Assembly: GCA_016184315.1 (NCBI GenBank)
Contig: JACPCU010000010.1
Location: forward strand, 1 to 64,000
Origin: Nitrososphaerota archaeon
GTDB lineage: Archaea > Thermoproteota > Nitrososphaeria > Nitrososphaerales > JACQRY01
DNA length: 64,000 bases
Reading direction: 5' to 3'
Part shown: one piece after another, positions 41,332-49,409 of the stretch
How the letters are laid out: the number at the start of each line of letters is the position of its first letter
Position numbering within the stretch: position 1 is the stretch's first letter
The notes under the pieces: generated by a model
The model's database searches: none
Told to the model about the DNA's origin: nothing
What the model saw: only the letters and a program-made list of their open reading frames with translations
Made by a program: the position numbers and the translations under genes

Positions 41332-42741
41332 ATGAGCACTAGATACTTTACGTCCCGCCGTCTAGTGGGGCTAATACTCTTACTAATCTTGCCTCCATTA
41401 GTCTGGTTCGCCCCCACTCCTGAAGGTCTCTCCACCGTAGGGCAGAGGACTATCGCGGTAACACTCGTAGCAGTAATCTTGTGGCTTTCAGAGCTGATCA
41501 GACCTGAAATGACGGGTCTACTGGTCATGGTGCTCTTCCCCACTCTTGGCTTGGCACCACCGGAGAAGAGTTTCGGAGGATTCTTGACCAGCTCCGTTTG
41601 GCTAGCGTTCTCAGGGTTCGTCATCGGAGCAGGGGTTCTAAAATCAGGGTTAGGCGAAAGAATCTCAAAGATGGTCATCAAGCTCTTCGGAGCATCCTAC
41701 GTGTCGAACGTAGTGGGTCTCTCTGCTATGGGCTGCCTACTCATCTTTGCGATGCCTACTGGAGTAGCAAGAGTCTCAATCATGATACCCGTCGCTATAA
41801 CCGTGGGGAGAGCCATGGGGTATCCACCTTACTCAAGAGGCATGGCAGGTCTAACTCTGTCAGCGATCTTTTCAACCACCTATACGGGTCTGGCCATGTT
41901 AACAGGCGGTCTCCCTGCGATAACGCTTCTCGGTGTCATCGAATCGCTGTTGAAGATACATATCTCTTGGGCAGAGTATCTTTTCTGGATGTTCCCAGCC
42001 TTCGGCCTAACCATACTGCTCAGCGTCATCATCTCTACAATAGTTCTCTTCAAACCTAAGGATCAGTTGGAGCAGAAACGCAGAGAACCAGTGCAGCAAC
42101 CTTTCAGCTCCATGACGATTGATGAAAAGAAGATGCTACTGTATTTAGTTGCGGCTCTTGTTCTCTGGGCCACAGACTTTCTGCACGGAGTCAGAGCGGC
42201 GTGGGTAGGCCTCTTGGTGGCAATAATAATGATCTTTCCAAGAATAGGCGTCCTAAAATTTGAAGAATTGAACTCGAAGGTCAACTTCCTCTCCTTGTTC
42301 TACATAGCTGGAGCCATAGGTCTGGGAAGTGTCTTGGAGTTTGCAGGTTTCTCTTCTTGGGCAGTGAAACTCCTCTTCCAGAACTTTCATCTGGCAGGGT
42401 TGGGGCCATTTGAACGTGCCTTTGCGGTGACGGTTCTGTCATTTGCATCTCTGTTCCTTACTGCCAGTGTTCTTGGAGCAGTTGCCGTGATGAGCCCCAT
42501 ACTTATCGGGGAAGCCTCAGCAGGGGGTTTGAATCCGCTGGGTCTTCTGTTACTCCAGATGCCTGTTGCCAACATGTCGTTGTTTCCATATCAAGTCATA
42601 CCTGTAACCATAGGCTACGGTTACAATGTGTTCACCACAGGTCAAGCGATGAAGACAATGCTGATGATAGCAGCCCTGACGCTGATACTAGTGATTCCTG
42701 CAACCGTCTTCTACTGGATCATGATAGGCCTATGGTCTTAA
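41332..42741 (+). CDS. SLC13/DASS family anion symporter
   Basis: A 469-residue transporter with 11-12 helices, including VWLAFSGFVIGAGVLKSGLGERIS and a second-half repeat with FLSLFYIAGAIGLGSVLEFAGFSSW, typical of divalent anion:Na+ symporters carrying dicarboxylates, sulphate or related anions. MPTGVARVSIMIPVAITVGRAMGYPP is the first substrate-loop region. Start is ATG at 41332. Substrate is not resolved. It stands alone. Confidence 0.8.
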   Translation: MSTRYFTSRRLVGLILLLILPPLVWFAPTPEGLSTVGQRTIAVTLVAVILWLSELIRPEMTGLLVMVLFPTLGLAPPEKSFGGFLTSSVWLAFSGFVIGAGVLKSGLGERISKMVIKLFGASYVSNVVGLSAMGCLLIFAMPTGVARVSIMIPVAITVGRAMGYPPYSRGMAGLTLSAIFSTTYTGLAMLTGGLPAITLLGVIESLLKIHISWAEYLFWMFPAFGLTILLSVIISTIVLFKPKDQLEQKRREPVQQPFSSMTIDEKKMLLYLVAALVLWATDFLHGVRAAWVGLLVAIIMIFPRIGVLKFEELNSKVNFLSLFYIAGAIGLGSVLEFAGFSSWAVKLLFQNFHLAGLGPFERAFAVTVLSFASLFLTASVLGAVAVMSPILIGEASAGGLNPLGLLLLQMPVANMSLFPYQVIPVTIGYGYNVFTTGQAMKTMLMIAALTLILVIPATVFYWIMIGLWS

Positions 42742-42783
42742 TCTGAATAAGGCCACACTCTGGTCAAAGAGATCAAGTTACTC

Positions 42784-43062
42784 CTACCCGAACACTGGAT
42801 AGTCGAGGGGACTGATCTTGCCACCCTTGGACTTAGCCGTCTTAGGCATCTCAGCCTCCACATACCCCTTAGAGCTTGTTATGATCTCCTGTATCTTCTT
42901 GCGGAGGGATTCATCTCTAGGGTTACGTATCCTGACAATGAGCGTATGGTTCCCCACCACCTTGTAAGCCACATCTTGAAGGCTCTTCAAACTCTCTACC
43001 GCTTGCTCTATTGAGTATAAGCTTCCGAATGTTCCTATGACTACTGATTTCTCTATGCTCAT
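42784..43062 (-). CDS. Hypothetical protein, 92 residues
   Basis: A small soluble alpha/beta protein: VVIGTFGSLYSIEQAVESLKSLQDVAYKVVGNHTLIVRIRNPRDESLRKKIQEII. The pattern suggests a ferredoxin-like beta-alpha-beta fold, but I cannot name a family. It converges with the anion symporter. Confidence 0.45.
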   Translation of the reverse strand: MSIEKSVVIGTFGSLYSIEQAVESLKSLQDVAYKVVGNHTLIVRIRNPRDESLRKKIQEIITSSKGYVEAEMPKTAKSKGGKISPLDYPVFG

Positions 43063-43139
43063 TCCAGTGAGATCAGAAGCATCACCATGGGATTAAAGAG
43101 CCTTTCCATAAGAGGCCCATAAGTATGAGGGTGTGACAT

Positions 43140-43170
43140 CTTGAAATTTATATTGCAAGGGGGATCTACA
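43140..43170 (+). repeat. Dispersed promoter-like element, copy B
   Basis: CTTGAAATTTATATTG then CAAGGGGGATCTACA matches copies A and C over about 30 bases; the distal CAGCTCCACAAC part is not kept. It lies about 120-150 bases before the secreted protein gene at 43292. Confidence 0.65.
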
Positions 43171-43291
43171 AACATACACTGAAAGAGAGATCAGAAGCTC
43201 ATAAGAAGCTCTATCCATTAAAAGTGTTCTACAAACTAGACACAATGTTCTACACAGCAAGATAATACCAGTCGCAGCTGCCTGTAGAACC

Positions 43292-43849
43292 ATGGTGCAA
43301 ATGGTCAATGGGAAAATGCTAGGTGTTACCGCAGCTCTTGCGGCGATCGTCATTATGCTGGCTGCTTCCCCAATTATCGCCCAGTCAATAGTCTCTTCTG
43401 GAGCAGGCGCAGTCCAAGGAAGTAAAGTCGCACAAACAGCTCCAGCAACAGTCTACTACCCCACCTCAAGAACCATCACCATGAGAAGCACGATACCTAC
43501 CGTGGAGATCACAGGATTCACAATACTCTCAAGCAAAGAGATCAAAGTTTCGGTCAGACAACTAGGCGCACAAAAGACTCCGCAAGTCACATTGGTAGTG
43601 TCAACAGAATGGATACTCATGCCAAGAGCATTAGCTGAAACAGCGGTTCCAGTACAGCCAGACATGGGTGCAGACACCACGGCTGAATACTATCCGAGAC
43701 CGTTTCCACAGCAAAACCTAGTCGGAAGCACAGTCTTAACGGGAGATTGGGGCCCATCAACAGAAGTAAAGCTGAGCTTGATGGGAACAGGGTCAGCCTA
43801 CGACTCCAACATACAAATCCTTGCTATACCGTACACAGGCAGCTCATAA
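43292..43849 (+). CDS. Secreted hypothetical protein
   Basis: A 185-residue protein with a signal peptide (MLGVTAALAAIVIMLAASPIIAQS) and a beta-rich, Ser/Thr-rich mature region (ITMRSTIPTVEITGFTILSSKEIKVSVRQ, TLVVSTEWILMP). No cysteine and no anchor, so it is probably released or bound to the surface. I do not recognise it. ATG at 43292 is the track start; ATG at 43301 or 43316 would also leave a signal peptide. A copy of the 42-base element lies upstream. Confidence 0.6.
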   Translation: MVQMVNGKMLGVTAALAAIVIMLAASPIIAQSIVSSGAGAVQGSKVAQTAPATVYYPTSRTITMRSTIPTVEITGFTILSSKEIKVSVRQLGAQKTPQVTLVVSTEWILMPRALAETAVPVQPDMGADTTAEYYPRPFPQQNLVGSTVLTGDWGPSTEVKLSLMGTGSAYDSNIQILAIPYTGSS

Positions 43850-43852
43850 GCT

Positions 43853-44275
43853 CTAGAGGATTTCGCTTATCACTTGGGCAGCCGAGCGGCGCCAAGGAGA
43901 AGCGAGCTTAAGCCTGACGCGTACAGGGTCTCTCTCAGCGAACCCTATTCTCCCATCCAGCAGCTTCTGTTTGTCTATACGGAGATAGACGACTCCATGC
44001 TCGTCGATGTGTTCTGGAAGAGTTTTTTTCAGTAGGATTCGATCTGAAGAGTCAAATGCCTCAAAGAGTCCTTCGGCGAAGCGGCTCGCTACTTCTCCGT
44101 GTATAGATGCGACGCATTGGGTTATAGGGTTACCGAAGTGCCCTGTCATCCTCCTGATTTCGAATGAATCCTTGGAGATGGAGAGTTTCTTAGCCACAAT
44201 GTCAACTAAGAGTAATTCGTCTTCAGTGGCGTGAATAAGGAAGGATACTTCAGCAGAGGAGAGTCTGATGGACAT
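43853..44275 (-). CDS. COG1325-type RNA-binding protein
   Basis: A 140-residue protein resembling the archaeal COG1325 family, described as exosome-associated RNA-binding proteins. FLIHATEDELLLVDIVAKKLSIS and IRRMTGHFGNPITQCVASIHG are characteristic, and LRIDKQKLLDGRIGFAERDPVRVRLKL completes the domain. It likely works in RNA processing. It converges with the secreted protein gene, three bases apart. Confidence 0.7.
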   Translation of the reverse strand: MSIRLSSAEVSFLIHATEDELLLVDIVAKKLSISKDSFEIRRMTGHFGNPITQCVASIHGEVASRFAEGLFEAFDSSDRILLKKTLPEHIDEHGVVYLRIDKQKLLDGRIGFAERDPVRVRLKLASPWRRSAAQVISEIL

Positions 44276-44397
44276 CTGTTATTTCTGCCTGACATTGAAC
44301 ATAGATAGATATTGCTGTTGAAACAATGGGCAAGTTTCAATAATATAAACAAACCATTGATAAAGAAGACCCCTTTACCGCAAAGACAGAGAGCACA

Positions 44398-44943
44398 TTG
44401 AAAAGTAAGGCCAAAAGTGCCGCCAAACCCAAGGTAGAAGATGTCCTAGCCGAAGAACTGAAGCGAGAGATGTTCGTAACCTCAGGCCTCAAATTCCGCT
44501 ACATGGACGACTGGGACACCGTGATGCACTCCATCTATGAGCTTCCCATAGAATACGACGGATACGTAAAGAAAGTCGGAGAAATGAAAACGCTCAAAGA
44601 AATAGTCGACATTCTCTCAAAAGGCGATTTCGACGACGTGAAGCGCTCCGAGAGTAGGCGGAAACAGATGAAGGAATTCGTCAAAACCATGCACATGTAC
44701 TACAACCTGATCTTCACCAAGGGAAGCGACAAAACAGGATACGGTGCCCTCATACACTTCCCCCAGCTCAAAGACAAGGATCCCGACAGAAGCAGCGGAA
44801 TAGTCCTCATGGCCAAATACGTGTTAAAAGGAGGGAAGGGATTCCTCACCTTCGAGAAGGCCCGCTTCGATGACTTCCTCCTCGAAGTAAGACCCTTCAT
44901 CGAGATGCTTGGAAACCTTTATCGCAAAACCAGAAAACCCTAG
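44398..44943 (+). CDS. Hypothetical protein, 181 residues
   Basis: A soluble, charged protein with a lysine-rich N-terminus (MKSKAKSAAKPKVEDVLAEE) and a mixed core (FRYMDDWDTVMHSIYELPIEYDGYVKKVGEMKTLKEIVDIL). No recognised motif. Start is TTG at 44398. It lies 24 bases before kae1 in the same direction and may be co-transcribed with it. Confidence 0.5.
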   Translation: MKSKAKSAAKPKVEDVLAEELKREMFVTSGLKFRYMDDWDTVMHSIYELPIEYDGYVKKVGEMKTLKEIVDILSKGDFDDVKRSESRRKQMKEFVKTMHMYYNLIFTKGSDKTGYGALIHFPQLKDKDPDRSSGIVLMAKYVLKGGKGFLTFEKARFDDFLLEVRPFIEMLGNLYRKTRKP

Positions 44944-44967
44944 CATAATTCACAAACAGAAAAAGCA

Positions 44968-45987
44968 GTGGAGCAATCTGTGAGCACCAACGATTCAAAC
45001 ATCATCGGCATAGGAATAGAGTCTACAGCCCACACCCTTGGAGCATCAATAGTAGATTCAACCAAAATCCTCTCAGATGTCAAAGACGTCTACAAAGCCC
45101 CCGAGGGCGCAGGCATCCATCCCCGTGAAGCATCACGCCACCACACCGAGAAAGCATCTGAAATAGTAAAACAAGCCCTCAACAAGGCCAGGGTCAAACC
45201 CAAAGAGCTAAGATTCGTCGCATACTCTATGGGTCCAGGGTTGGGGCCATGTCTCAGAGTCGGGGCCGTGGTAGCGAGAACACTATCATCATACTTGAAG
45301 CTACCATTGATCCCAGTAAACCACGCAGTCGGACACATCGAAATAGGCGCCATGCTCACTGGAGCAACAGACCCTGTAGCGCTCCTAGTTTCCGGGGGAC
45401 ATACAGTGATCTGCGCGTTTGAATCTGGAAGGTGGAGGATCTTCGGCGAAACACTAGATCTGTCGATTGGTCAGCTTTTAGATCAATTCGGCAGGGAAGT
45501 AGGGTTCGCCTCTCCCTGTGGCGCAAGAATAGAGCAGCACGCCCTGAAGTCTTCTAACCTTCTATCTCTACCCTACTCCGTGAAGGGCCAAGATGTCTCA
45601 TACTCAGGCATGCTCACAGCGGCGAAAAAGATGATTCACTCAGGACAGAGATTCGAAGACATCTGCTACTCGCTGCAGGAAACTGGTTTCGCCATGCTGG
45701 TGGAGGTCGCTGAACGGGCAATAGCCTTCACAGAGAAGAAGCAGCTCCTTGTAGTCGGAGGAGTAGCAGCCAACAAACGGCTGTCAGAGATGCTGAAAGA
45801 GGTTTCAACACGACACAGTGCAAGCCTACATGTAGTTCCATTGCTTTACAGCGGGGACTGCGGCGCTCAGATTGCTTGGACAGGTCTACAAGCCTACAAA
45901 GCGGGCGTACAAATACCGGTTGAAAAGAGCATTGTGCGTCAGTCTTGGAGGCTGGATCAGGTGGATGTGCCTTGGAGAAACTTCTGA
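44968..45987 (+). CDS. kae1: KEOPS subunit Kae1, tRNA threonylcarbamoyltransferase
   Basis: A 339-residue member of the Kae1/TsaD/Qri7 family. It has the N-terminal IGIGIESTAHTLGASIV, the metal motif in NHAVGHIEIGAML (HxxxH), LLVSGGHTVI, and the C-terminal VVGGVAANKRLSEML with YSGDCGAQIAWTGL. It transfers threonylcarbamoyl to A37 of ANN-decoding tRNAs within KEOPS. Start is GTG at 44968. Its end overlaps the bud32 gene, the same order found as a fused gene in some archaea. Pcc1, another KEOPS subunit, lies at 49151. Confidence 0.92.
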   Translation: MEQSVSTNDSNIIGIGIESTAHTLGASIVDSTKILSDVKDVYKAPEGAGIHPREASRHHTEKASEIVKQALNKARVKPKELRFVAYSMGPGLGPCLRVGAVVARTLSSYLKLPLIPVNHAVGHIEIGAMLTGATDPVALLVSGGHTVICAFESGRWRIFGETLDLSIGQLLDQFGREVGFASPCGARIEQHALKSSNLLSLPYSVKGQDVSYSGMLTAAKKMIHSGQRFEDICYSLQETGFAMLVEVAERAIAFTEKKQLLVVGGVAANKRLSEMLKEVSTRHSASLHVVPLLYSGDCGAQIAWTGLQAYKAGVQIPVEKSIVRQSWRLDQVDVPWRNF

Positions 45988-46607
45988 AGAAAGGCGCGGA
46001 AGCAGATATCTATGTCACCGAATGGTTCGGGGAAGAAGTTGTCACTAAGCTCCGTAAGCCGAAGACCTTCATGCATCCTAAGTTGGACGCTGAGCTGCGC
46101 AGGCACAGGACTATTCGGGAGGCATCTTTTCTCTCTGAGGCGAAGGAAGCTGGAGTGTTAACGCCCTTCATACACTACGTGGACCCTTCTAAGGGGGAGA
46201 TAGTTATGGAGTATGTGAAAGGGACACGTTTCAAGGACGCTTTGCTCACAGGACCCTTTGACAGGATTGCTCCGCTCTGTGTAGAGCTGGGAAGATGCAT
46301 AGCTAAGCTTCACGGCAAGAATATTGTTCACGGCGATCTATCCACGTCAAACTTCATCATCACCGATCAAACATTGACCTTCATTGACTTCGGTCTCTCC
46401 TCAAGCTCCCAGAGGCTTGAAGACAAATCTGTCGATCTCCACCTAGTGAAACAGATTTTGAAGAGCGCCCACGGCAAGATATGGGAGAAGGTCTTCCAGC
46501 TCCTGCTGCAAGGCTACGGGGAGACAGCCGGCAGCAAACAGGTCGATGCTTTGCAAGCCAAGATCAAGGAGATTGAGAGAAGAGGACGATATGCAAGAGT
46601 CGAGTAG
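45972..46607 (+). CDS. bud32: KEOPS kinase Bud32
   Basis: About 211 residues of a small atypical protein kinase. LEKLLKKGAEADIYVTEW forms the glycine-poor loop, VVTKLRKPK carries the ATP lysine, IVHGDLSTSNFI is the catalytic loop and TFIDFGLSS the DFG motif. The RRGRYARVE-type tail is also standard. The TTG at 45972 matches family starts better than the track's 45945; it overlaps kae1 by 16 bases. Bud32 drives the KEOPS cycle, mainly as an ATPase. Confidence 0.9.
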   Translation: MEKLLKKGAEADIYVTEWFGEEVVTKLRKPKTFMHPKLDAELRRHRTIREASFLSEAKEAGVLTPFIHYVDPSKGEIVMEYVKGTRFKDALLTGPFDRIAPLCVELGRCIAKLHGKNIVHGDLSTSNFIITDQTLTFIDFGLSSSSQRLEDKSVDLHLVKQILKSAHGKIWEKVFQLLLQGYGETAGSKQVDALQAKIKEIERRGRYARVE

Positions 46608-47178
46608 GAAGCAGATAATCAGGGTTGCCACCAGTAACAGAGGCAAGTTCGACGAGATAAGGTCTCTCCTGAAGAGATACGGCCTTGATGCTGATATGGT
46701 GGAGGGGAAGACTTTGGAGATCCAGCATGACGAGCTCAAAGCCATTGCTGAAACAGCACTAAGAGAAGCTTTGAGCATAGGGAAGGGACCACTCTTGCTG
46801 GAAGACGCTGGTCTCTTCATAGATGCTTTGAAAGGCTTTCCGGGGCCCTACTCCGCCTATGTCTACCGCACCATAGGTGTAGAAGGTATCCTCCGCCTGA
46901 TGAAAGGCGTTGAGAACAGGATTGCGGAATTCAGATCGGTAGCAGCCTACGGCGAAACTGTTGATTCAATCAAACTATTCGAGGGCTCTTCTAAGGGAAG
47001 AATAGCTGAAGCACCTAAAGGAAGAGGGGGCTTCGGATTCGACCCCATCTTCACGCCCCTAGGTTACTTGAAGACCTTCGCGGAAATACCTATTGAAAAG
47101 AAGAATCAGCTTTCACATCGGGCTGAAGCAGTCAGAAGATTCGCTGAATGGTATGTTAGGAATCGGATAAAGTCCTAG
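46591..47178 (+). CDS. XTP/dITP pyrophosphatase (RdgB/HAM1)
   Basis: About 195 residues of the Ham1 family: IRVATSNRGKFDEIRSLL, LLLEDAGLFIDALKGFPGPYSAYVYRTIG and GRGGFGFDPIFTPLG followed by KNQLSHRAEAVRRF. It removes inosine and xanthosine triphosphates from the nucleotide pool. The ATG at 46591 overlaps the bud32 end by 17 bases and begins just before the conserved core; the track start at 46546 adds a non-family leader. It forms one transcript with kae1-bud32. Confidence 0.9.
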   Translation: MQESSRKQIIRVATSNRGKFDEIRSLLKRYGLDADMVEGKTLEIQHDELKAIAETALREALSIGKGPLLLEDAGLFIDALKGFPGPYSAYVYRTIGVEGILRLMKGVENRIAEFRSVAAYGETVDSIKLFEGSSKGRIAEAPKGRGGFGFDPIFTPLGYLKTFAEIPIEKKNQLSHRAEAVRRFAEWYVRNRIKS

Positions 47179-47299
47179 TCCATGAGCGTCCAGAAGACCG
47201 GTGGTATCAATAGGAATTGTACGCTCCAAATACTAACTGTGTCATTACACCCGTAAGCTTTATGTTGCCTACTTCTGGGGAAGCAGGCTGGATGGTTAA

Positions 47300-47749
47300 A
47301 TGGGGCGTATTCACTCCCACCGCAAAGGAAAGTCGCACTCACGTAGACCTGCATCTAAGAGGTCACCTTCTTGGACAACCTACAGCCCCGACGAGATCGT
47401 AACCATGATCGTCAAGATGGTCAAAGAGGGCTTGACGGCAAGCCAGATCGGTGTCAAACTCAGGGATGAGCACGGTATCCCTCTGGTGAAACCCATTTTG
47501 GGTAAATCCATATCCGAAATCATGGTTGAAAACAAGCTTGCTCCTGATACACCTCCGGATGTAAGCAAGCTCCTTCAAAGAGCCAAGAAACTGCAAGAGC
47601 ACCTCAAAGCTCATCCTGGTGATCGTAAGAATGTGCGTTCCCTTGAGCTTCTAGAAGCGAAGATTCACAGGCTTTCGAAGTATTACAAGAGCCTTGGCAA
47701 GCTCCCAGCTAAATGGAAGTTCGCTACAGTGGTGGCGCAGCTCGAGTAA
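47300..47749 (+). CDS. rps15: 30S ribosomal protein S15
   Basis: A 149-residue archaeal-eukaryal S15 (S13e): MGRIHSHRKGKSHSRRP, then PSWTTYSPDEIVTMIVKMVKEGLTASQIGVKLRDEHGIP and the C-terminal four-helix region ending LPAKWKFATVVAQLE. A possible TATA box (GCTTTATG, about 47257) lies upstream. Its 3' end overlaps the RecJ-like gene's proposed start, and the S15-RecJ-Pcc1 order recurs in archaea. Confidence 0.95.
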   Translation: MGRIHSHRKGKSHSRRPASKRSPSWTTYSPDEIVTMIVKMVKEGLTASQIGVKLRDEHGIPLVKPILGKSISEIMVENKLAPDTPPDVSKLLQRAKKLQEHLKAHPGDRKNVRSLELLEAKIHRLSKYYKSLGKLPAKWKFATVVAQLE

Positions 47750-49173
47750 GCGGGGATTTGACAGGCGACCTTCAGGGGCTCATCAAGAAAGCCGAGAAGG
47801 CTGGGCAAAGCTTAGCTAAGGCTGCTCGAAGTAGGGCCAATATTCTTCTGGTGGCTCAGTGCACGGCTGATGGCATCTTATGTTCAAGTATAGTGGCTGA
47901 AGCGATCCTCAGGAAAGAAGGAAGGTTCGTTGTAAGGAGCCTCGACGAGTCTAGTTCCGATACTTTTGAATCCTTGAGTAAGGAGAATTTCGACATCTAC
48001 GTCTTCTGCAGCACTTCATACAACACCAAAGACTTGGATGAAACTTTCAAAGCCAAATGGCTGTCGTTCCAAGACAATTATGCTTCAGGACCCCTCCATG
48101 AACAGGCGTTGAATCCATGGGATTTCAATTTCCAAGGGGGAGGAGAGACGACTGCCTCAGGAATGGCGTATCTTACTGCAAAGAGCTTAGATGAGTCTTT
48201 GATCGGCGCGGCGTGGATGCCTGTGACGGCATGTTTGTCAGAGGGGCTTGACGGTTCTTCAAGGAGGCTCAGCGGCTTGGGGAAAATGTTTGTCAACGAT
48301 GCTATTGAATCCCATTGCCTGTCTCTTAGTGAGGGGCTTATTCTCTACGGGGCTGAGTCTAAACCTCTGCACTTAGCTCTTGCTTCTACCACTAGGCCCT
48401 TCATACCTATCTTGGTGGGGAGCAGGGATGGATGCCTAGCTACTCTTAACTCGACTGGCGTCAGACTGAAAGATGATTCTATTTGGAGAGCATTGAAAGA
48501 TTTCTCTAAAGAAGAAGTTGAAGCTATGACTAATGTGTTGCAGCCTCTTCTCGTAACGGAGTCTTCTTCGCTCGCGGTAAGCAGTTTCTTTGCAGGTGAG
48601 ATCTATGTTTTGCCCAGCGAGGAGAAGGGTTCAAGTCTCAGAGATGCTCGTGAATACGCGGATCTTCTTCAAGCCTGTTGTTGCACCCGGAGGCTGGCTG
48701 AAGCTGTCTCCATCTGTTTAGGGGAGAGGGGCGGTATGTTGGCTGACGCTGAACGCGTCCTAGTTAAGCATAGAGAGCGGCTGAAGACCATTGCCCAGAG
48801 GATATTGAAGGCTGAGCCCGAAGCGGTTGAAGGCGCAGTGTTCGTGGGGGACTTGGACGTGGATGCGCGCTTCCTGAGGGCTCTGGTCGGAGCTATGGCT
48901 GCTGTCCCCAAATTATATGGTAAAGTAGTTCTCTTAGGCTCTGTGCCTAGAGATGGAAAAGTAGCGATCCATGTGAAAGCCTCTTTGGACGCAGATCTAT
49001 TGAGTATTCGAATCGGAGAAGCTATGCGTGAAGCTGTTAACCAAGTTGAGGCTCAGGGAAGTGGGAATGTGAGTGGCGGCTGGGCTGTTGTAGAAGAGTC
49101 TAAGGTTCAAGGCTTCGTCAAGGCTTTCAGAAAGGGGTTGAGGGGTCAAGATGAAGGTAGGAGTGCAGGTTAG
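47713..49173 (+). CDS. RecJ-like DHH protein with degraded catalytic motifs (GAN/Cdc45 type)
   Basis: Up to 486 residues of the archaeal RecJ/GINS-associated group. The N-terminal DHH domain should read like HxDxDG; here it reads ANILLVAQCTADGILCSSI, keeping only the last Asp. The later DHH signature is also missing (STSYNTKDL in its place). Toward the end VFVGDLDVDARFLRALVGAMA resembles a DHHA1-like domain. It is likely a non-catalytic, structural partner of the replicative helicase like Cdc45. ATG at 47713 overlaps rps15 by 37 bases; TTG at 47758 is an alternative. It overlaps pcc1 downstream. Confidence 0.7.
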   Translation: MEVRYSGGAARVSGDLTGDLQGLIKKAEKAGQSLAKAARSRANILLVAQCTADGILCSSIVAEAILRKEGRFVVRSLDESSSDTFESLSKENFDIYVFCSTSYNTKDLDETFKAKWLSFQDNYASGPLHEQALNPWDFNFQGGGETTASGMAYLTAKSLDESLIGAAWMPVTACLSEGLDGSSRRLSGLGKMFVNDAIESHCLSLSEGLILYGAESKPLHLALASTTRPFIPILVGSRDGCLATLNSTGVRLKDDSIWRALKDFSKEEVEAMTNVLQPLLVTESSSLAVSSFFAGEIYVLPSEEKGSSLRDAREYADLLQACCCTRRLAEAVSICLGERGGMLADAERVLVKHRERLKTIAQRILKAEPEAVEGAVFVGDLDVDARFLRALVGAMAAVPKLYGKVVLLGSVPRDGKVAIHVKASLDADLLSIRIGEAMREAVNQVEAQGSGNVSGGWAVVEESKVQGFVKAFRKGLRGQDEGRSAG

Positions 49174-49399
49174 AGTCGTTTTTGAGTCAGCTGCAGCTGC
49201 CAAGGCAGCGTATTTGGCGCTTGAGCCTGACAACGAGGGGATACCACAAGACTTGCAGATAGGTATGGCGAGTCGCGGTAAAGTTTTGGATGTAAGGGTT
49301 GACTCTGAAGACGGGATGAAGACTCTTATTTCTACTGTTGACGAGATCCTTGAGAAGCTCCAAGTGTCCCAGGAAGTCGTGGGTGAAGTGAAGGAGTAG
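49151..49399 (+). CDS. pcc1: KEOPS subunit Pcc1
   Basis: An 82-residue protein, VRVVFESAAAAKAAYLALEPDN followed by SRGKVLDVRVDSEDGMKTLISTVDEILEKL, matching the small Pcc1 fold that dimerises and binds Kae1 and tRNA. ATG at 49151 overlaps the preceding stop by 23 bases. It completes three of the KEOPS subunits in this window; Cgi121 is not seen. Confidence 0.85.
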   Translation: MKVGVQVRVVFESAAAAKAAYLALEPDNEGIPQDLQIGMASRGKVLDVRVDSEDGMKTLISTVDEILEKLQVSQEVVGEVKE

Positions 49400-49409
49400 C
49401 GCGAAAAGG

